Assembly (NCBI RefSeq): GCF_014109765.1 | Contig: NZ_CP059139.1 | Location: 5,539,001-5,603,000, forward strand | DNA length: 64,000 nucleotides | Direction of reading: 5' to 3' | From: Pseudomonas berkeleyensis | GTDB taxonomy: Bacteria > Pseudomonadota > Gammaproteobacteria > Pseudomonadales > Pseudomonadaceae | Shown: positions 48,623-57,105 of the stretch, in pieces | Numbering within the stretch: position 1 is the first letter of the stretch | Layout: the number at the start of each line of letters is the position of its first letter | Program-made: the position numbers and the translations under genes | Notes under the pieces: generated by a model | What the model was told of the DNA's origin: nothing | The model's input: the letters and a program-made list of their open reading frames with translations, nothing else | Database searches by the model: none

Positions 48623-49153
48623 TCAGAGAAAGGTGTTGATGTTCTTGCACAGCAACATCGCATTGGGGATGAGGATCTTGCGCTTGAGCAGCTTCAGCCC
48701 GTCCGCCTCACGGCGGATGACGTCCTCGCGCCGCCCGCTGATCTGGTGCTGTTCGTCCAGGCCACGGCTGCGCACGTTGATGAAGCAGGAGTGGACGATA
48801 TATTCGTCCGCCTCGGCGCCAGCGAAGACCTCGATATTGGTAACCAGATGCACGTTGCGCGTCGGCGGATTCTCGGCCCAGGCCGACGGCTGCTTGAAAC
48901 GCGCCACACGCCGCTGCAACTCGCGCAGGCCGTCGTCGAAATAGGCCATGTGCTCAAGGCGGTATGGCCCGGAGCGATCCTCGCGGCGACGGTTCTCGAT
49001 GCCCGGCATCCAGTAGTGGATGGCCTCGGAAAGGCCCGCCAGCCAGTCATCCCAGCGCTCGTCATCGAGCAGGCGTGCTTCACGCAGGAGGAACGCCTCG
49101 ACTTCGCGGGCCTGTTCGAACGGCACCGGCAGTTCACGATCGATATCGGTCAT
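48623..49153 (-). CDS. ring-hydroxylating dioxygenase beta subunit
   Basis: Structural small subunit of the terminal oxygenase, 176 residues, NTF2-like fold: EVEAFLLREARLLDDERWDD, WLAGLSEAIHYWMPGIENRR, VHLVTNIEV and SCFINVRSRGLDEQHQISGR. ATG at 49153 with GAGGTGA upstream, 10 bp after the alpha-subunit stop. Confidence 0.93.
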   Translation of the reverse strand: MTDIDRELPVPFEQAREVEAFLLREARLLDDERWDDWLAGLSEAIHYWMPGIENRRREDRSGPYRLEHMAYFDDGLRELQRRVARFKQPSAWAENPPTRNVHLVTNIEVFAGAEADEYIVHSCFINVRSRGLDEQHQISGRREDVIRREADGLKLLKRKILIPNAMLLCKNINTFL

Positions 49154-49163
49154 GGCATTCACC

Positions 49164-50507
49164 TCAGCGCATCTTGCCGTTGCGATCCGGCACATCCGCC
49201 CAGGTCGGCGACTGCAGCAGATCCTTCCAGCGCTGATAGAAGGCGCGGGCGTTGCATTCGTTGAGCTGGCCACGGAACACGTTGCCGGGCAGCTCGCTGT
49301 CGTCGATGCGCGTGTGCATGCCCAGGCCGACGTACAGGTCCTGGTAGCGCGTGACCATGCCGCGGCTGGTCTTGGTGCAGTATTCCCAGTTCTCGCCGTC
49401 GTCCATCTCGAATACGCCGGTGGGCGAGAAGGTCATCATCGCGCCGCGACGCCACTTGTCCTTGATCTCCTGCGGGGCGTTCTTGTTGACGATCACCCAG
49501 GTGTACAGGTCAATCTTGTCCGGCCCGCGTGGCTGCCAGACGCGCACGGTGTTCTGCCCCGGCAGGAAGGAGAAGTTGGGGAACACGGTGAACGAGGAAA
49601 TCGCCCCGATCAGCTTGGAGCGGAACTCGCCCAAACGCTCGGCCACCTTCGGCCGCAGGGTATGCAGGTACTTGTTGATCTCGCGCTCGCCGAGGGTCGC
49701 GGCGTTGCCCACCACATCGGTGGCGAACTCGTAGCCGTGGCCGTTCCAGTTCACCGAATAGGATTCCGGCAGCTCGCCGACATTGGTCACCGGCCCGCCG
49801 AGCATGGCCTTGGCTGCCGAATCGTGCGTCCAGCCGCCGTGGAGGATGTCACCGACGAAGTTCTCGGCGGCGATCTTCCAGTTGCACTCGATGGTCGAAC
49901 GAATGCAGCCGCCGAAGAACTCGCTGCCGCCCTCGTCCATGTCGAGCATCACGTCCAGGTACCAGGTCATCGGCCCCAGGTATTCCTCCAGTGTCGGCGC
50001 ATCCTCGGCAAAGGTGGCGAACACCAGGCCCTTGTAACTGGCCACACGTGCCTGACGCAGGCCATGCTGGGACTTGTCGAAACCGCTTTCCTCGTAGCAC
50101 TTGGATTCGTGCATGCCCATCAACCGGCCGCCATCGGCGCCGAACGACCAACCGTGGTAGTTACAGATGAAACCGCGCGCGTTACCCGCCTCGGCGAAGC
50201 ACACCTTGTTGCCACGGTGCGGGCAGGCATTGAGCATGACGCGGATCGAGGCATCCTTCTGCCGCACCACCAGCACCTCGTCCTCGCCCATGGTGGTGGT
50301 CAGGTAGTCACCGGCCTTGGGCAGTTGCGACTCATGGGCGACGAACAGCCAGCAGCGGGCGAAGACTTTCTCCAGCTCCTGCTCGTAGATGTCCTTGTCC
50401 CAGAAGATCTTGCCGGACATCCGGCCCGACTCCATGTCGCAGATACGGTCGAGGTTCTTCAGCGGCTCGCTGGTTTCGATCGGCCGGAGTTTGATGATCT
50501 CGTTCAT
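49164..50507 (-). CDS. Rieske ring-hydroxylating dioxygenase alpha subunit
   Basis: Catalytic large subunit, 447 residues, adding O2 to an aromatic ring as a cis-diol. The Rieske centre is Cys95-x-His97 (NACPHRGNKVC) and Cys115-xx-His118 (CNYHGWSFGADG). The mononuclear iron site is AENFVGDILHGGWTH, giving Asp220, His223 and His228. This layout is that of naphthalene/biphenyl-type alpha-beta enzymes, not the single-subunit carbazole type. ATG at 50507; a GTG nine bases earlier is possible. A CA motif lies 14 nt upstream. Confidence 0.94.
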   Translation of the reverse strand: MNEIIKLRPIETSEPLKNLDRICDMESGRMSGKIFWDKDIYEQELEKVFARCWLFVAHESQLPKAGDYLTTTMGEDEVLVVRQKDASIRVMLNACPHRGNKVCFAEAGNARGFICNYHGWSFGADGGRLMGMHESKCYEESGFDKSQHGLRQARVASYKGLVFATFAEDAPTLEEYLGPMTWYLDVMLDMDEGGSEFFGGCIRSTIECNWKIAAENFVGDILHGGWTHDSAAKAMLGGPVTNVGELPESYSVNWNGHGYEFATDVVGNAATLGEREINKYLHTLRPKVAERLGEFRSKLIGAISSFTVFPNFSFLPGQNTVRVWQPRGPDKIDLYTWVIVNKNAPQEIKDKWRRGAMMTFSPTGVFEMDDGENWEYCTKTSRGMVTRYQDLYVGLGMHTRIDDSELPGNVFRGQLNECNARAFYQRWKDLLQSPTWADVPDRNGKMR

Positions 50508-50520
50508 GGCGCTCACACGA

Positions 50521-50528
50521 TTGTTCTT
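50521..50528 (-). promoter_or_regulatory. candidate Crc/Hfq CA motif, dioxygenase alpha gene
   Basis: Minus strand reads AAAACAAGAACAA, containing overlapping AAnAAnAA matches, 14 nt before the alpha-subunit ATG. Strongest such site in the catabolic operon. Confidence 0.55.
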
Positions 50529-50542
50529 GTTTTAGGGGGAAC

Positions 50543-50896
50543 TCAAATGGGGCTGGCGGCGGCCAGCTCGGCCTCTTCCGACTCGGCCGAGGTATCGGCG
50601 AATACCTCCTTGTCGGTGGTGATGATCCGGTAGGTGCGTACCGCCCGCTCGCAGGGGAAGGTCACCGCCTGGCCGCTGGGAATATGGAACTGCCCCCAGT
50701 GCACCGGGCAGGTGATCAGGTCACCTTCCATATCGCCTTCGGCCAGCGAGGCGGTGGCATGGGTGCACATGTCGGCGGTGGCGTAGAACTTGCCGTCGAG
50801 GTTGTACACGCAGATGTCGCCGGCATCGCCACCGGCGACCTTCTTCAAGGTGCCCGGTTCGAGCTCGTCACGATTGCAAAGGAATACCTGGCTCAT
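50543..50896 (-). CDS. Rieske-type [2Fe-2S] ferredoxin of the dioxygenase
   Basis: A 117-residue electron carrier with CTHATASLAEGDMEGDLITC then PVHWGQFHIPSGQAV, i.e. the Cys-x-His and Cys-xx-His ligands of dioxygenase ferredoxins. It has a C-terminal acidic tail of about 15 residues (ADTSAESEEAELAAASPI) beyond the usual end. ATG at 50896 overlaps the extradiol gene stop by 4 bp (ATGA). Confidence 0.93.
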   Translation of the reverse strand: MSQVFLCNRDELEPGTLKKVAGGDAGDICVYNLDGKFYATADMCTHATASLAEGDMEGDLITCPVHWGQFHIPSGQAVTFPCERAVRTYRIITTDKEVFADTSAESEEAELAAASPI

Positions 50897-51747
50897 CGGG
50901 CTATCTCCTGGGCATGCAGTTGCAGGAAGCCGAGGCCGGTCACCCAAGCTGGCACCGGCTCGTAGGCGATCACTTCGCCACGGGCATTGGGCACGGCCGC
51001 CATGGCCAGGGCGAAGTTGCGGATTTCCATGGCGCCATTGCCGCCACGCTCGAGAATGTCCTCGTCGCGGTAGGCGCACAGCGCTTCCAGATCACCCTCG
51101 ATGCCCAGCGCCAGCACTTCGCGGTCGAAGTCCTCGCTGACCCGGCCCATGTCGTGGGTGCCGACGCGATGGCTGATGCCGCCACTGCCGATCACCACCA
51201 CGCGCTCGTCTTCGGCGAAGCTCTCGACGGCGGCGCGGATCTGCCGACCGAGGTCGGCGGCGCGACGGAAACTGATGTAAGGGTCGACACCGCAGGCCAG
51301 GTACACCGGAATGCTCGGCAGCTCGCGGCCCAGGCGCTGTTCGGCGACCTGGACGATCAACTGATGCGGGATGGCGAAGGAGTGATCCATGGTGAAGCTG
51401 CGCGCCACCGTCCAGTCGACGTCCTGCTGTTCACCCTGCTCGACGATGTGATTGGCCAGTTGCTCCTGATTCTTCACTACCCGCCGCGGCAGGCCCGGCA
51501 GGCGATCGATCGGCCCGTCGACGTCGCCGGTACCGATCAGGTAGCGCGGCAGGCAATGGGTGCCGAACAGGATGTAGTGGTCGCAGCCGACGATGATCAC
51601 CGAGGTGGCATCCAGCTCAGCCAGGCGCTCACCGCACTGACGATAGGCATCCCAGACGATGTCGCGCTGCGCCTGCGGCGGTGCTTCGGGGGCGACGAAC
51701 ATCACCGGGTCGTGTGGCACCCAGAAACCACCAACGATCTTGCCCAT
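50893..51747 (-). CDS. class III extradiol ring-cleavage dioxygenase, LigB-type catalytic subunit
   Basis: Fe(II) enzyme opening a catechol ring beside the diol (meta cleavage). The 284-residue protein has His12 in GGFWVPHDPVMF and His57 in VIIVGCDHYILF as iron ligands, a catalytic His in VIGSGGISHRVG and a Glu in GGNGAMEIRNF, as in LigB. It is paired with a LigA-like small subunit gene 4 bp upstream. Two-subunit class III enzymes act on protocatechuate, 2-aminophenols or 2'-aminobiphenyl-2,3-diol; substrate here is open. Confidence 0.9.
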   Translation of the reverse strand: MGKIVGGFWVPHDPVMFVAPEAPPQAQRDIVWDAYRQCGERLAELDATSVIIVGCDHYILFGTHCLPRYLIGTGDVDGPIDRLPGLPRRVVKNQEQLANHIVEQGEQQDVDWTVARSFTMDHSFAIPHQLIVQVAEQRLGRELPSIPVYLACGVDPYISFRRAADLGRQIRAAVESFAEDERVVVIGSGGISHRVGTHDMGRVSEDFDREVLALGIEGDLEALCAYRDEDILERGGNGAMEIRNFALAMAAVPNARGEVIAYEPVPAWVTGLGFLQLHAQEIAR

Positions 51748-51751
51748 GGCC

Positions 51752-52048
51752 CTACCCCTTCAATGCCGCGGAGAAACCCGCGCTGTGTTCATCGGTCGCC
51801 CCGAGCAAAGCCTTGTATTGCTTCATGCTGCGAGTGGGCGACAACTCCTGCCAGAACCCCATGGTCAGCATCGGGTTGACCCCGATGCGCTGCAGAGCGG
51901 CAACGTCGAAACCGGCGACCATTTCCACCTCGTCCTCGCTCAGGGCGAAGCGGGCAAGGAACTGGCGCGGGTCTTCACGAAACCTGTCCTTGGCGGCGCG
52001 CTCGACGGACAACTGCCAGAGCACGCGTTCCAGCGTATTGCGGCTCAT
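51752..52048 (-). CDS. LigA-type small subunit of the extradiol dioxygenase
   Basis: A 98-residue helical protein: LWQLSVERAAKDRFREDPRQ, LARFALSEDEVEMVAGFDVA and LQRIGVNPMLTMGFWQEL. This is the LigA/CarBa-like small-subunit pattern that caps the LigB active site. It lies 4 bp before the LigB-type gene and 6 bp after the hydrolase stop. Confidence 0.85.
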   Translation of the reverse strand: MSRNTLERVLWQLSVERAAKDRFREDPRQFLARFALSEDEVEMVAGFDVAALQRIGVNPMLTMGFWQELSPTRSMKQYKALLGATDEHSAGFSAALKG

Positions 52049-52054
52049 GACCCA

Positions 52055-52870
52055 TCACTCCGAGAGGAAGTCGCGCACCAGCGCAACGAAACGACGCGGC
52101 TGCTCGGCCTGCACCCAGTGGCCGCAACGACCGAACAGATGCAGGTCGGCGTCCGGCACGCTGTTGGCGATCAGCAGCCCGCATTGCGGCGGCACCACAC
52201 GGTCTTCGCGACCATGCACCACCAGGGTTGGCGCGGTGATCTTGGCCAACGCGGCAGCCGGGAACCCCTTGACGATGGTTTCGCCATCCGGGTTCGGCTG
52301 TGGGATCAGCTTGCGCAGCGCCGCCTGCGCGCCCGGCCGGGCCGAGGCCTCGTAGCGGCTCTGCACCAGCTCGGGGGTAATCAGCGCCTGGTCGTAGGGG
52401 AACAGAGCCATCAGCTCGCGCATGTTGTCCAGCGACGGTTCGTATTCCCAGGCGCCGCGCAGGCCGGCGGTCTGCACGAACTCACCGGCCGGAGTGCCGA
52501 GCAGCACCAGGCGCTTGACCCGCTCAGGGGCGAACACCGCCAGGCCGATGGCCAAAGCGCCACCGAAGGAATTGCCGACGAAGGAGGCCTTGTCGATGTC
52601 GAGCGCATCCATGATGTCGACGAGATGGGCGACCCACAGCTTGATGTCGTATTTGACGTCGTCCTTGAGTTCAGTGAAGCCGAAACCGGCGATGTCCGGA
52701 ACGATCACCCGCCACTTGTCGGAGAAGGCCGGCATGCTCCGCGCCCAGTTGCTCCACCCGGAAACCCCGGGACCCGAGCCGTGCAGCAGAAACAGCGCCT
52801 CACCCTGCCCAGCCTCGTGATAGTTGGTCTTGTGCCCAGCCGCAACCAGACTCCTGCCGATACCGTCCAT
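52055..52870 (-). CDS. alpha/beta hydrolase for meta-cleavage product (C-C bond hydrolase)
   Basis: Cleaves the ring-fission product into 2-hydroxypenta-2,4-dienoate and an acid. The 271-residue protein has the oxyanion block LLHGSGPGVSGWSNW, nucleophile Ser in VGNSFGGALAIG, Asp in VVHGREDRVVP and His in FGRCGHWVQAEQP, the MCP-hydrolase pattern (BphD, DmpD, CarC). First gene of the leftward operon; GGAGG precedes the ATG and a putative operator lies 31 nt upstream. Confidence 0.93.
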   Translation of the reverse strand: MDGIGRSLVAAGHKTNYHEAGQGEALFLLHGSGPGVSGWSNWARSMPAFSDKWRVIVPDIAGFGFTELKDDVKYDIKLWVAHLVDIMDALDIDKASFVGNSFGGALAIGLAVFAPERVKRLVLLGTPAGEFVQTAGLRGAWEYEPSLDNMRELMALFPYDQALITPELVQSRYEASARPGAQAALRKLIPQPNPDGETIVKGFPAAALAKITAPTLVVHGREDRVVPPQCGLLIANSVPDADLHLFGRCGHWVQAEQPRRFVALVRDFLSE

Positions 52871-52900
52871 CCTGCCTCCACGATTCTTGTGATTGTTAGA

Positions 52901-52920
52901 ATACAGATGTGTATGTGCAT
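52901..52920. promoter_or_regulatory. putative TetR operator O1 (catabolic operon)
   Basis: ATACAGATGTGTATGTGCAT, an imperfect dyad that matches the reverse complement of the perfect dyad at 54054-54073 at 17 of 20 positions. It overlaps the expected promoter zone of the leftward operon. Confidence 0.62.
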
Positions 52921-52976
52921 GTTAGGGAGGCAAAATAATTCCGTCAACACTCTTCGATGCACTGCAGCAAGTCTCC

Positions 52977-53030
52977 GTAGCCCGCATAAATGCTTGCATA
53001 CAGGGTATAATCAGGAAATATGCGGGCTAC
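52977..53030. repeat. long inverted repeat upstream of tetR
   Basis: GTAGCCCGCATA (52977-52988) is perfectly complementary to TATGCGGGCTAC (53019-53030) across a 30-nt AT-rich loop that contains TATAAT. Sequence resembles a diverged REP hairpin. Confidence 0.6.
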
Positions 53031-53158
53031 ACGGCTGTTCGCCAACCGTCGAGTGATCGTCAAAACAAACCTACAGACTTGTATTTTCATGGCAATTCAC
53101 GCGCACAAAAACCGCTCATCGAGGTGTCGCCAGGACGCTGGAGATTTTCAGGAAGATG

Positions 53159-53176
53159 ACATGCATCAATGCATGT
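53159..53176. promoter_or_regulatory. palindrome upstream of tetR
   Basis: ACATGCAT-CA-ATGCATGT is a perfect 8-2-8 dyad about 145 bp before the tetR start. It shares the ACAT/ATGT edges with the other two putative operators but has different spacing; autoregulatory use is speculative. Confidence 0.4.
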
Positions 53177-53320
53177 GAGATGAGCGATAACGACAATGGC
53201 CAGGTTCGTAGCACGCATGCCACGCCCCATGGCGGAAACATGAGCTAGAATCGCAACCTCGCTACCGACCGACAGCCATGCACGGTCAGCCCCTCACCTT
53301 CTCAGAACAAGGCTCCGACA

Positions 53321-53896
53321 ATGTCTGTACGCCCTAATCTGACCCGGGAAGATTGGATCCATGCCGCCCAGCAGGTACTGGTCAAGGGCGGCGTCGATGC
53401 CGTCCGGGTCGACACGCTGGCCAAGGAACTGAACATCACCCGCGGCAGCTTCTACTACCACTTCAAGAGCCGTAACGAGCTGCTCGAAGGCATCCTCGGT
53501 GGCTGGCGCACGCGCGCCACGGAAGACGTCATTCTCCACCTCAGCGACGCCCAGACCACACCACAGCAGCAACTCCAGCGCCTGATGGAACTGCCCCTGC
53601 ACGGCCAGACCGCCAAGGAAGCTGCCGCCATCGAGCTGGCCATTCGCGCCTGGGCACGCCGTGACGAGCACGCCCGTCAGGCCATCGACGAGGTCGACCG
53701 CTATCGCCTCAGCTACATCAAGGGCTTGCTGCTGCAGGCCGGCGTCGAGGCACAGGACGCCAGCGACCGCGCCTACCTGATCTACGCCTACCAGATCAGC
53801 CTGTCGTTGCTGAACAACAACGAACCCGCAGGCGAGCGCCTGTCCCGCAATACCCGCCTGGCCGAGCTGCTGGTACCCACCGCACAGCGCGCCTGA
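53321..53896 (+). CDS. TetR-family regulator of the catabolic and uptake operons
   Basis: A 191-residue regulator. Residues 8-55 form the TetR helix-turn-helix (DWIHAAQQVLVKGGVDAVRV, LAKELNITRGSFYYHFKSRN). The rest is a ligand and dimerisation domain with no close named match. It lies between the leftward catabolic operon and the rightward transport operon, each preceded by a similar 20-bp dyad, so it is probably the substrate-responsive repressor of both. The ligand is likely a pathway intermediate (inference). Confidence 0.9.
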   Translation: MSVRPNLTREDWIHAAQQVLVKGGVDAVRVDTLAKELNITRGSFYYHFKSRNELLEGILGGWRTRATEDVILHLSDAQTTPQQQLQRLMELPLHGQTAKEAAAIELAIRAWARRDEHARQAIDEVDRYRLSYIKGLLLQAGVEAQDASDRAYLIYAYQISLSLLNNNEPAGERLSRNTRLAELLVPTAQRA

Positions 53897-53925
53897 AACC
53901 TGCAGCGGCCAGCAGTGGCGGCCGC

Positions 53926-53949
53926 ACGCCCTACAGCCTTGTAGGGCGT
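53926..53949 (+). terminator. hairpin after tetR
   Basis: ACGCCCTACA/TGTAGGGCGT with a GCCT loop, 30 bp past the tetR stop. Stable 10-bp stem but no T-run, so termination is uncertain; the sequence is REP-like. Confidence 0.4.
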
Positions 53950-54053
53950 AGACCTCGTAGAGCGCTGCCCAGGCAGCACCAGAACAAGCCCGGAAATACC
54001 TGAGCACTCGGCGGCTGTTGACAGCCTCGAAGGGTTCCGGCTAGCCTTTCAAC

Positions 54054-54073
54054 ATACACATTCACATGTGTAT
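54054..54073. promoter_or_regulatory. putative TetR operator O2 (uptake operon)
   Basis: ATACACATTCACATGTGTAT: perfect 8-bp arms ATACACAT/ATGTGTAT with a 4-base spacer, upstream of the ABC importer genes. Closely related to the site at 52901. Confidence 0.65.
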
Positions 54074-54292
54074 CTCTGAAGGACGAAATCGTCATCGTCT
54101 GCAGAAAATCAATTACAAGAACAACAACCCGGATAGCCGCTATGCGCCTGCATGCTCCTCCAGGGTGCGCAATATCTGGCCTGCAAGGCCGATACATGCA
54201 CCCAGCCCAGTCCCGCCCCCTATTCCGACCGGACGGCCCGAGCATTGCGCTTCGTGCCGCGAACCTGCACAACTGTCTGGAGAGAAGCTGAC

Positions 54293-55330
54293 ATGGATGC
54301 GACCATTGCCGCCTTTCTTCTCCAGGATGGTCTGACCACCGGTGCGATCTACGCACTGATCGCCCTGGCCCTGGTGCTGGTATTCGCCGTGACCCGGGTG
54401 ATCTTCGTCGGCCAGGGCGACTTCGTCGTGTTCGGCGCACTGACCCTGGCCTCGCTGCAGGCCGGCATGCTGCCACCGACCTTCTGGTTGTTGCTCGGCT
54501 GCGCCGTCGCCGGTTGCGTGCTGGACTGCGCCATCGCCATCCGTCATCAGCACCTGTGGCGCCTGCCACGCATCCTGCTCAATTACCTGCTGCCCAGCAC
54601 CCTGGTCTGGGCCGCGCTGAGCGCCTTCGACCTGAGGAACCTGCCAGGCCTGGCGCAAGTCGCGCTGACCCTGCTGGTGGTCACCCCACTCGGCCCGCTG
54701 CTCTATCGCCTGGTCTACCAGCGCCTGGCGGAAACCTCGGTGCTGATGTTGCTGATCGTCTCGGTGGCGCTGCACATCGTGCTGCTGGGCTTGAGCCTGC
54801 TGATGTTCGGCGCCGAGGGCTTCCGCACCGAAGCATTGAGCGATGTCGCGCTGACCGTCGGCGAAATGCAGGTCAGCCTGCAGAGCCTGATGGTGATCGG
54901 TTGCGCCCTGAGCCTGATCATCATGCTCTATCTCCTGTTCGGCCACACGCTGTACGGCAAGGCGCTACGTGCCACCGCGTTCAACCGCAACGGTGCGCAA
55001 CTGGTGGGCATTCCCACGCGTCTGGCCGGGCAGGCCGCATTCGCCCTGGCGGCACTGGTCGGCACCTGCTCGGGCATCCTCATCGGCCCGCTAACCACGC
55101 TGTATTACGACTCGGGCTTTCTGATCAGCCTCAAGGGCTTCGTCGCCGCCATCATCGGCGGCCTGGCCAGCTACCCGATGGCCGCTGCCGGCGCCTTCCT
55201 GGTCGGCACGCTGGAAAGTTTCTCGATGTTCTGGGCCTCGGCCTACAAGGAAGTGATCGTCTTCACCCTGGTGATTCCGGTGCTGCTGATCCTCTCCCTG
55301 AAACACTCGCACAGTGGGGAGGAACACTGA
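54293..55330 (+). CDS. LivH-type ABC transporter permease
   Basis: A 345-residue inner-membrane permease of the branched-chain/hydrophobic acid (HAAT) family: GLTTGAIYALIALALVLVFA, TRVIFVGQGDFVVFGAL, TAFNRNGAQLVGIPTRL and GLASYPMAAAGAFLVGTLES. First gene of the rightward operon; the ATG at 54293 has GGAGAGAAG upstream and the stop overlaps the next start (TGATG). HAAT importers carry aromatic acids as well as amino acids, which fits the flanking catabolic genes. Confidence 0.92.
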   Translation: MDATIAAFLLQDGLTTGAIYALIALALVLVFAVTRVIFVGQGDFVVFGALTLASLQAGMLPPTFWLLLGCAVAGCVLDCAIAIRHQHLWRLPRILLNYLLPSTLVWAALSAFDLRNLPGLAQVALTLLVVTPLGPLLYRLVYQRLAETSVLMLLIVSVALHIVLLGLSLLMFGAEGFRTEALSDVALTVGEMQVSLQSLMVIGCALSLIIMLYLLFGHTLYGKALRATAFNRNGAQLVGIPTRLAGQAAFALAALVGTCSGILIGPLTTLYYDSGFLISLKGFVAAIIGGLASYPMAAAGAFLVGTLESFSMFWASAYKEVIVFTLVIPVLLILSLKHSHSGEEH

Positions 55331-57105
55331 TGAACCGCCGTTTGCTTGCGTTGCTTCTGTTGCTGGTCGGCATCGTCCTGGCGCCCCAGGTGCTGCAACC
55401 CTTCCATGTCACCCTGCTCAACTATGTCGGGCTGTACAGCCTGGTGGCGCTGGGCCTGGTGGTGCTCACCGGCGTCGGTGGGCTGACCTCGTTCGGCCAG
55501 GCCGCATTCGTCGGCATTGGCGCCTACGCCACTGCCGTAGTCAGCGCCAATCTCGGTCTGTCGCCCTGGCTGGGCCTGCTCGCCGGCCTCGGTATCACCC
55601 TGGTGGTGGCACTGCTGCTCGGCCTGCTGACCCTGCGTCTGGCCGGCCATTACCTGCCGTTGGGCACTCTGGCCTGGGGCCTGGCGCTGTACTACCTGTT
55701 CGGCAATCTGCCGATGCTCGGCGGCTTCGCCGGGATCGCCGACCTGCCCTACATCCAGCTCGGTGGCTGGACGATTGACAGCGCCAGCGACTTCACCCTG
55801 ATCATCGGCGTGTTGCTGGTGGCTGTGCTGTGGATGCTCGGCAACCTCCTCGACAGCCGCCAGGGCCGCGCCATCCGCTCGCTCAAGGAAGCCAGTGGCA
55901 TGGCCGAGGCGATGGGCGTGAACACCATGCGCAGCAAGCTGCTGGCCTTCGTCCTCGCTGCTCTGCTGGCGGCGCTGTCGGGCTGGATCTACGCGCACAT
56001 GCAGCGCATCGTCAATCCGACACCGTTCTCGGTGACCATGGGCATCGAATACCTGTTCATGATCGTCCTCGGCGGCGCCGCCAGCCTGTGGGGCGCACTG
56101 GTCGGCGCCGCGCTGCTGACGCTGTTCAAGCAGGTGCTGGAAGATGTGCTGCCGCAGTTGCTGGGCGGCGGTGGCGGCACCCTGGAGCTGATCGTTTTCG
56201 GCGCGCTGATCATCCTCGTTCTGCAATACGCCAAGGACGGCCTGCTGCCGCTGCTGCAGAAATACCTACCCAGCCCGAAGCCACGCGTGCTCGATCTGCA
56301 CGATGCCGAACCGTTGCCCCGGCGTGAGCCGGAACCCTTGCGCAGCAACCAGCCGCTGCTGGCCGCCGACCGCCTGGTCAAGCGCTTCGGTGGGCTGGTG
56401 GCCAACAACGACATGAGCCTGGCGGTACACGCTGGTCAGGTCGTCGCGCTGATCGGCCCCAACGGTGCCGGCAAGTCGACCCTGTTCAACCTGCTTACCG
56501 GCGTACTGCCACCAACATCCGGCCAGGTGTTCTTCAAGGGTCAGCGCATCGACGGCCTGTCGCCGCGTGCTATCGCCAAACTTGGCGTCAGCCGCACCTT
56601 CCAGCATGTGCGCCTGCTGCCCGGCATGAGCGTGCTGGAAAATGTCGCCCTCGGCGCCCATCGCCGTGGCAACGCCGGTGTGCTGCGCGCGCTGCTGCGC
56701 TTCGACCGTGCAGAGGAGCGCCGCCTGCTCGCCGAAGCCGCCCGACAGATCGAGCGCGTCGGCCTCGCCGAGTACATGCACACCCCAGCCGGCAGCCTGG
56801 CCCTGGGTCAACAGCGCATCGTCGAGATCGCCCGCGCGCTGTGCAGCGACCCGCAGATGCTGCTGCTCGACGAGCCAGCCGCCGGCCTGCGTTACAACGA
56901 GAAGCAGACCCTCGCCTGCCTGCTCGAACAACTGCGCGAGGAAGGTCTTGGCGTGCTGCTGGTCGAGCACGACATGGACTTCGTCATGGGCCTGGCCGAC
57001 CACATCGTGGTGATGGAATTCGGCCAGCGCCTGGCGACCGGCAGCCCCATGGAAATCCAGGACAACCCGGCGGTACTGGCCGCCTACCTCGGAGGTGTGG
57101 AATGA
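55330..57105 (+). CDS. LivM-LivG fusion: ABC permease/ATP-binding protein
   Basis: A 591-residue two-domain protein. Residues 1-315 are a LivM-type permease (LVVLTGVGGLTSFGQAAFVG, SLKEASGMAEAMGVNTMRSK, LGGAASLWGALVGAALL). Residues ~345-591 are a LivG-type ATPase: Walker A IGPNGAGKSTLFNLL, signature region SLALGQQRIVEIARAL, Walker B LLLDEPAAGL. A Pro/Arg-rich linker joins them. The signature has ALGQQR in place of LSGGQ, as in several HAAT ATPases. Overlaps both neighbours. Confidence 0.93.
   Translation: MNRRLLALLLLLVGIVLAPQVLQPFHVTLLNYVGLYSLVALGLVVLTGVGGLTSFGQAAFVGIGAYATAVVSANLGLSPWLGLLAGLGITLVVALLLGLLTLRLAGHYLPLGTLAWGLALYYLFGNLPMLGGFAGIADLPYIQLGGWTIDSASDFTLIIGVLLVAVLWMLGNLLDSRQGRAIRSLKEASGMAEAMGVNTMRSKLLAFVLAALLAALSGWIYAHMQRIVNPTPFSVTMGIEYLFMIVLGGAASLWGALVGAALLTLFKQVLEDVLPQLLGGGGGTLELIVFGALIILVLQYAKDGLLPLLQKYLPSPKPRVLDLHDAEPLPRREPEPLRSNQPLLAADRLVKRFGGLVANNDMSLAVHAGQVVALIGPNGAGKSTLFNLLTGVLPPTSGQVFFKGQRIDGLSPRAIAKLGVSRTFQHVRLLPGMSVLENVALGAHRRGNAGVLRALLRFDRAEERRLLAEAARQIERVGLAEYMHTPAGSLALGQQRIVEIARALCSDPQMLLLDEPAAGLRYNEKQTLACLLEQLREEGLGVLLVEHDMDFVMGLADHIVVMEFGQRLATGSPMEIQDNPAVLAAYLGGVE

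Larger units (their letters stand above)
52871..53320. other. regulatory region between hydrolase and tetR
   Basis: AT-richer than its surroundings. Contains the operator-like site at 52901, a 12-bp inverted repeat (52977-52988 with 53019-53030) and the palindrome at 53159. No credible gene. Confidence 0.6.
53897..54292. other. leader region of the uptake operon
   Basis: Contains the hairpin at 53926, the operator at 54054 and, at 54117-54127, AAGAACAACAA, which is about 165 nt before the permease start. No gene seen. Confidence 0.55.
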
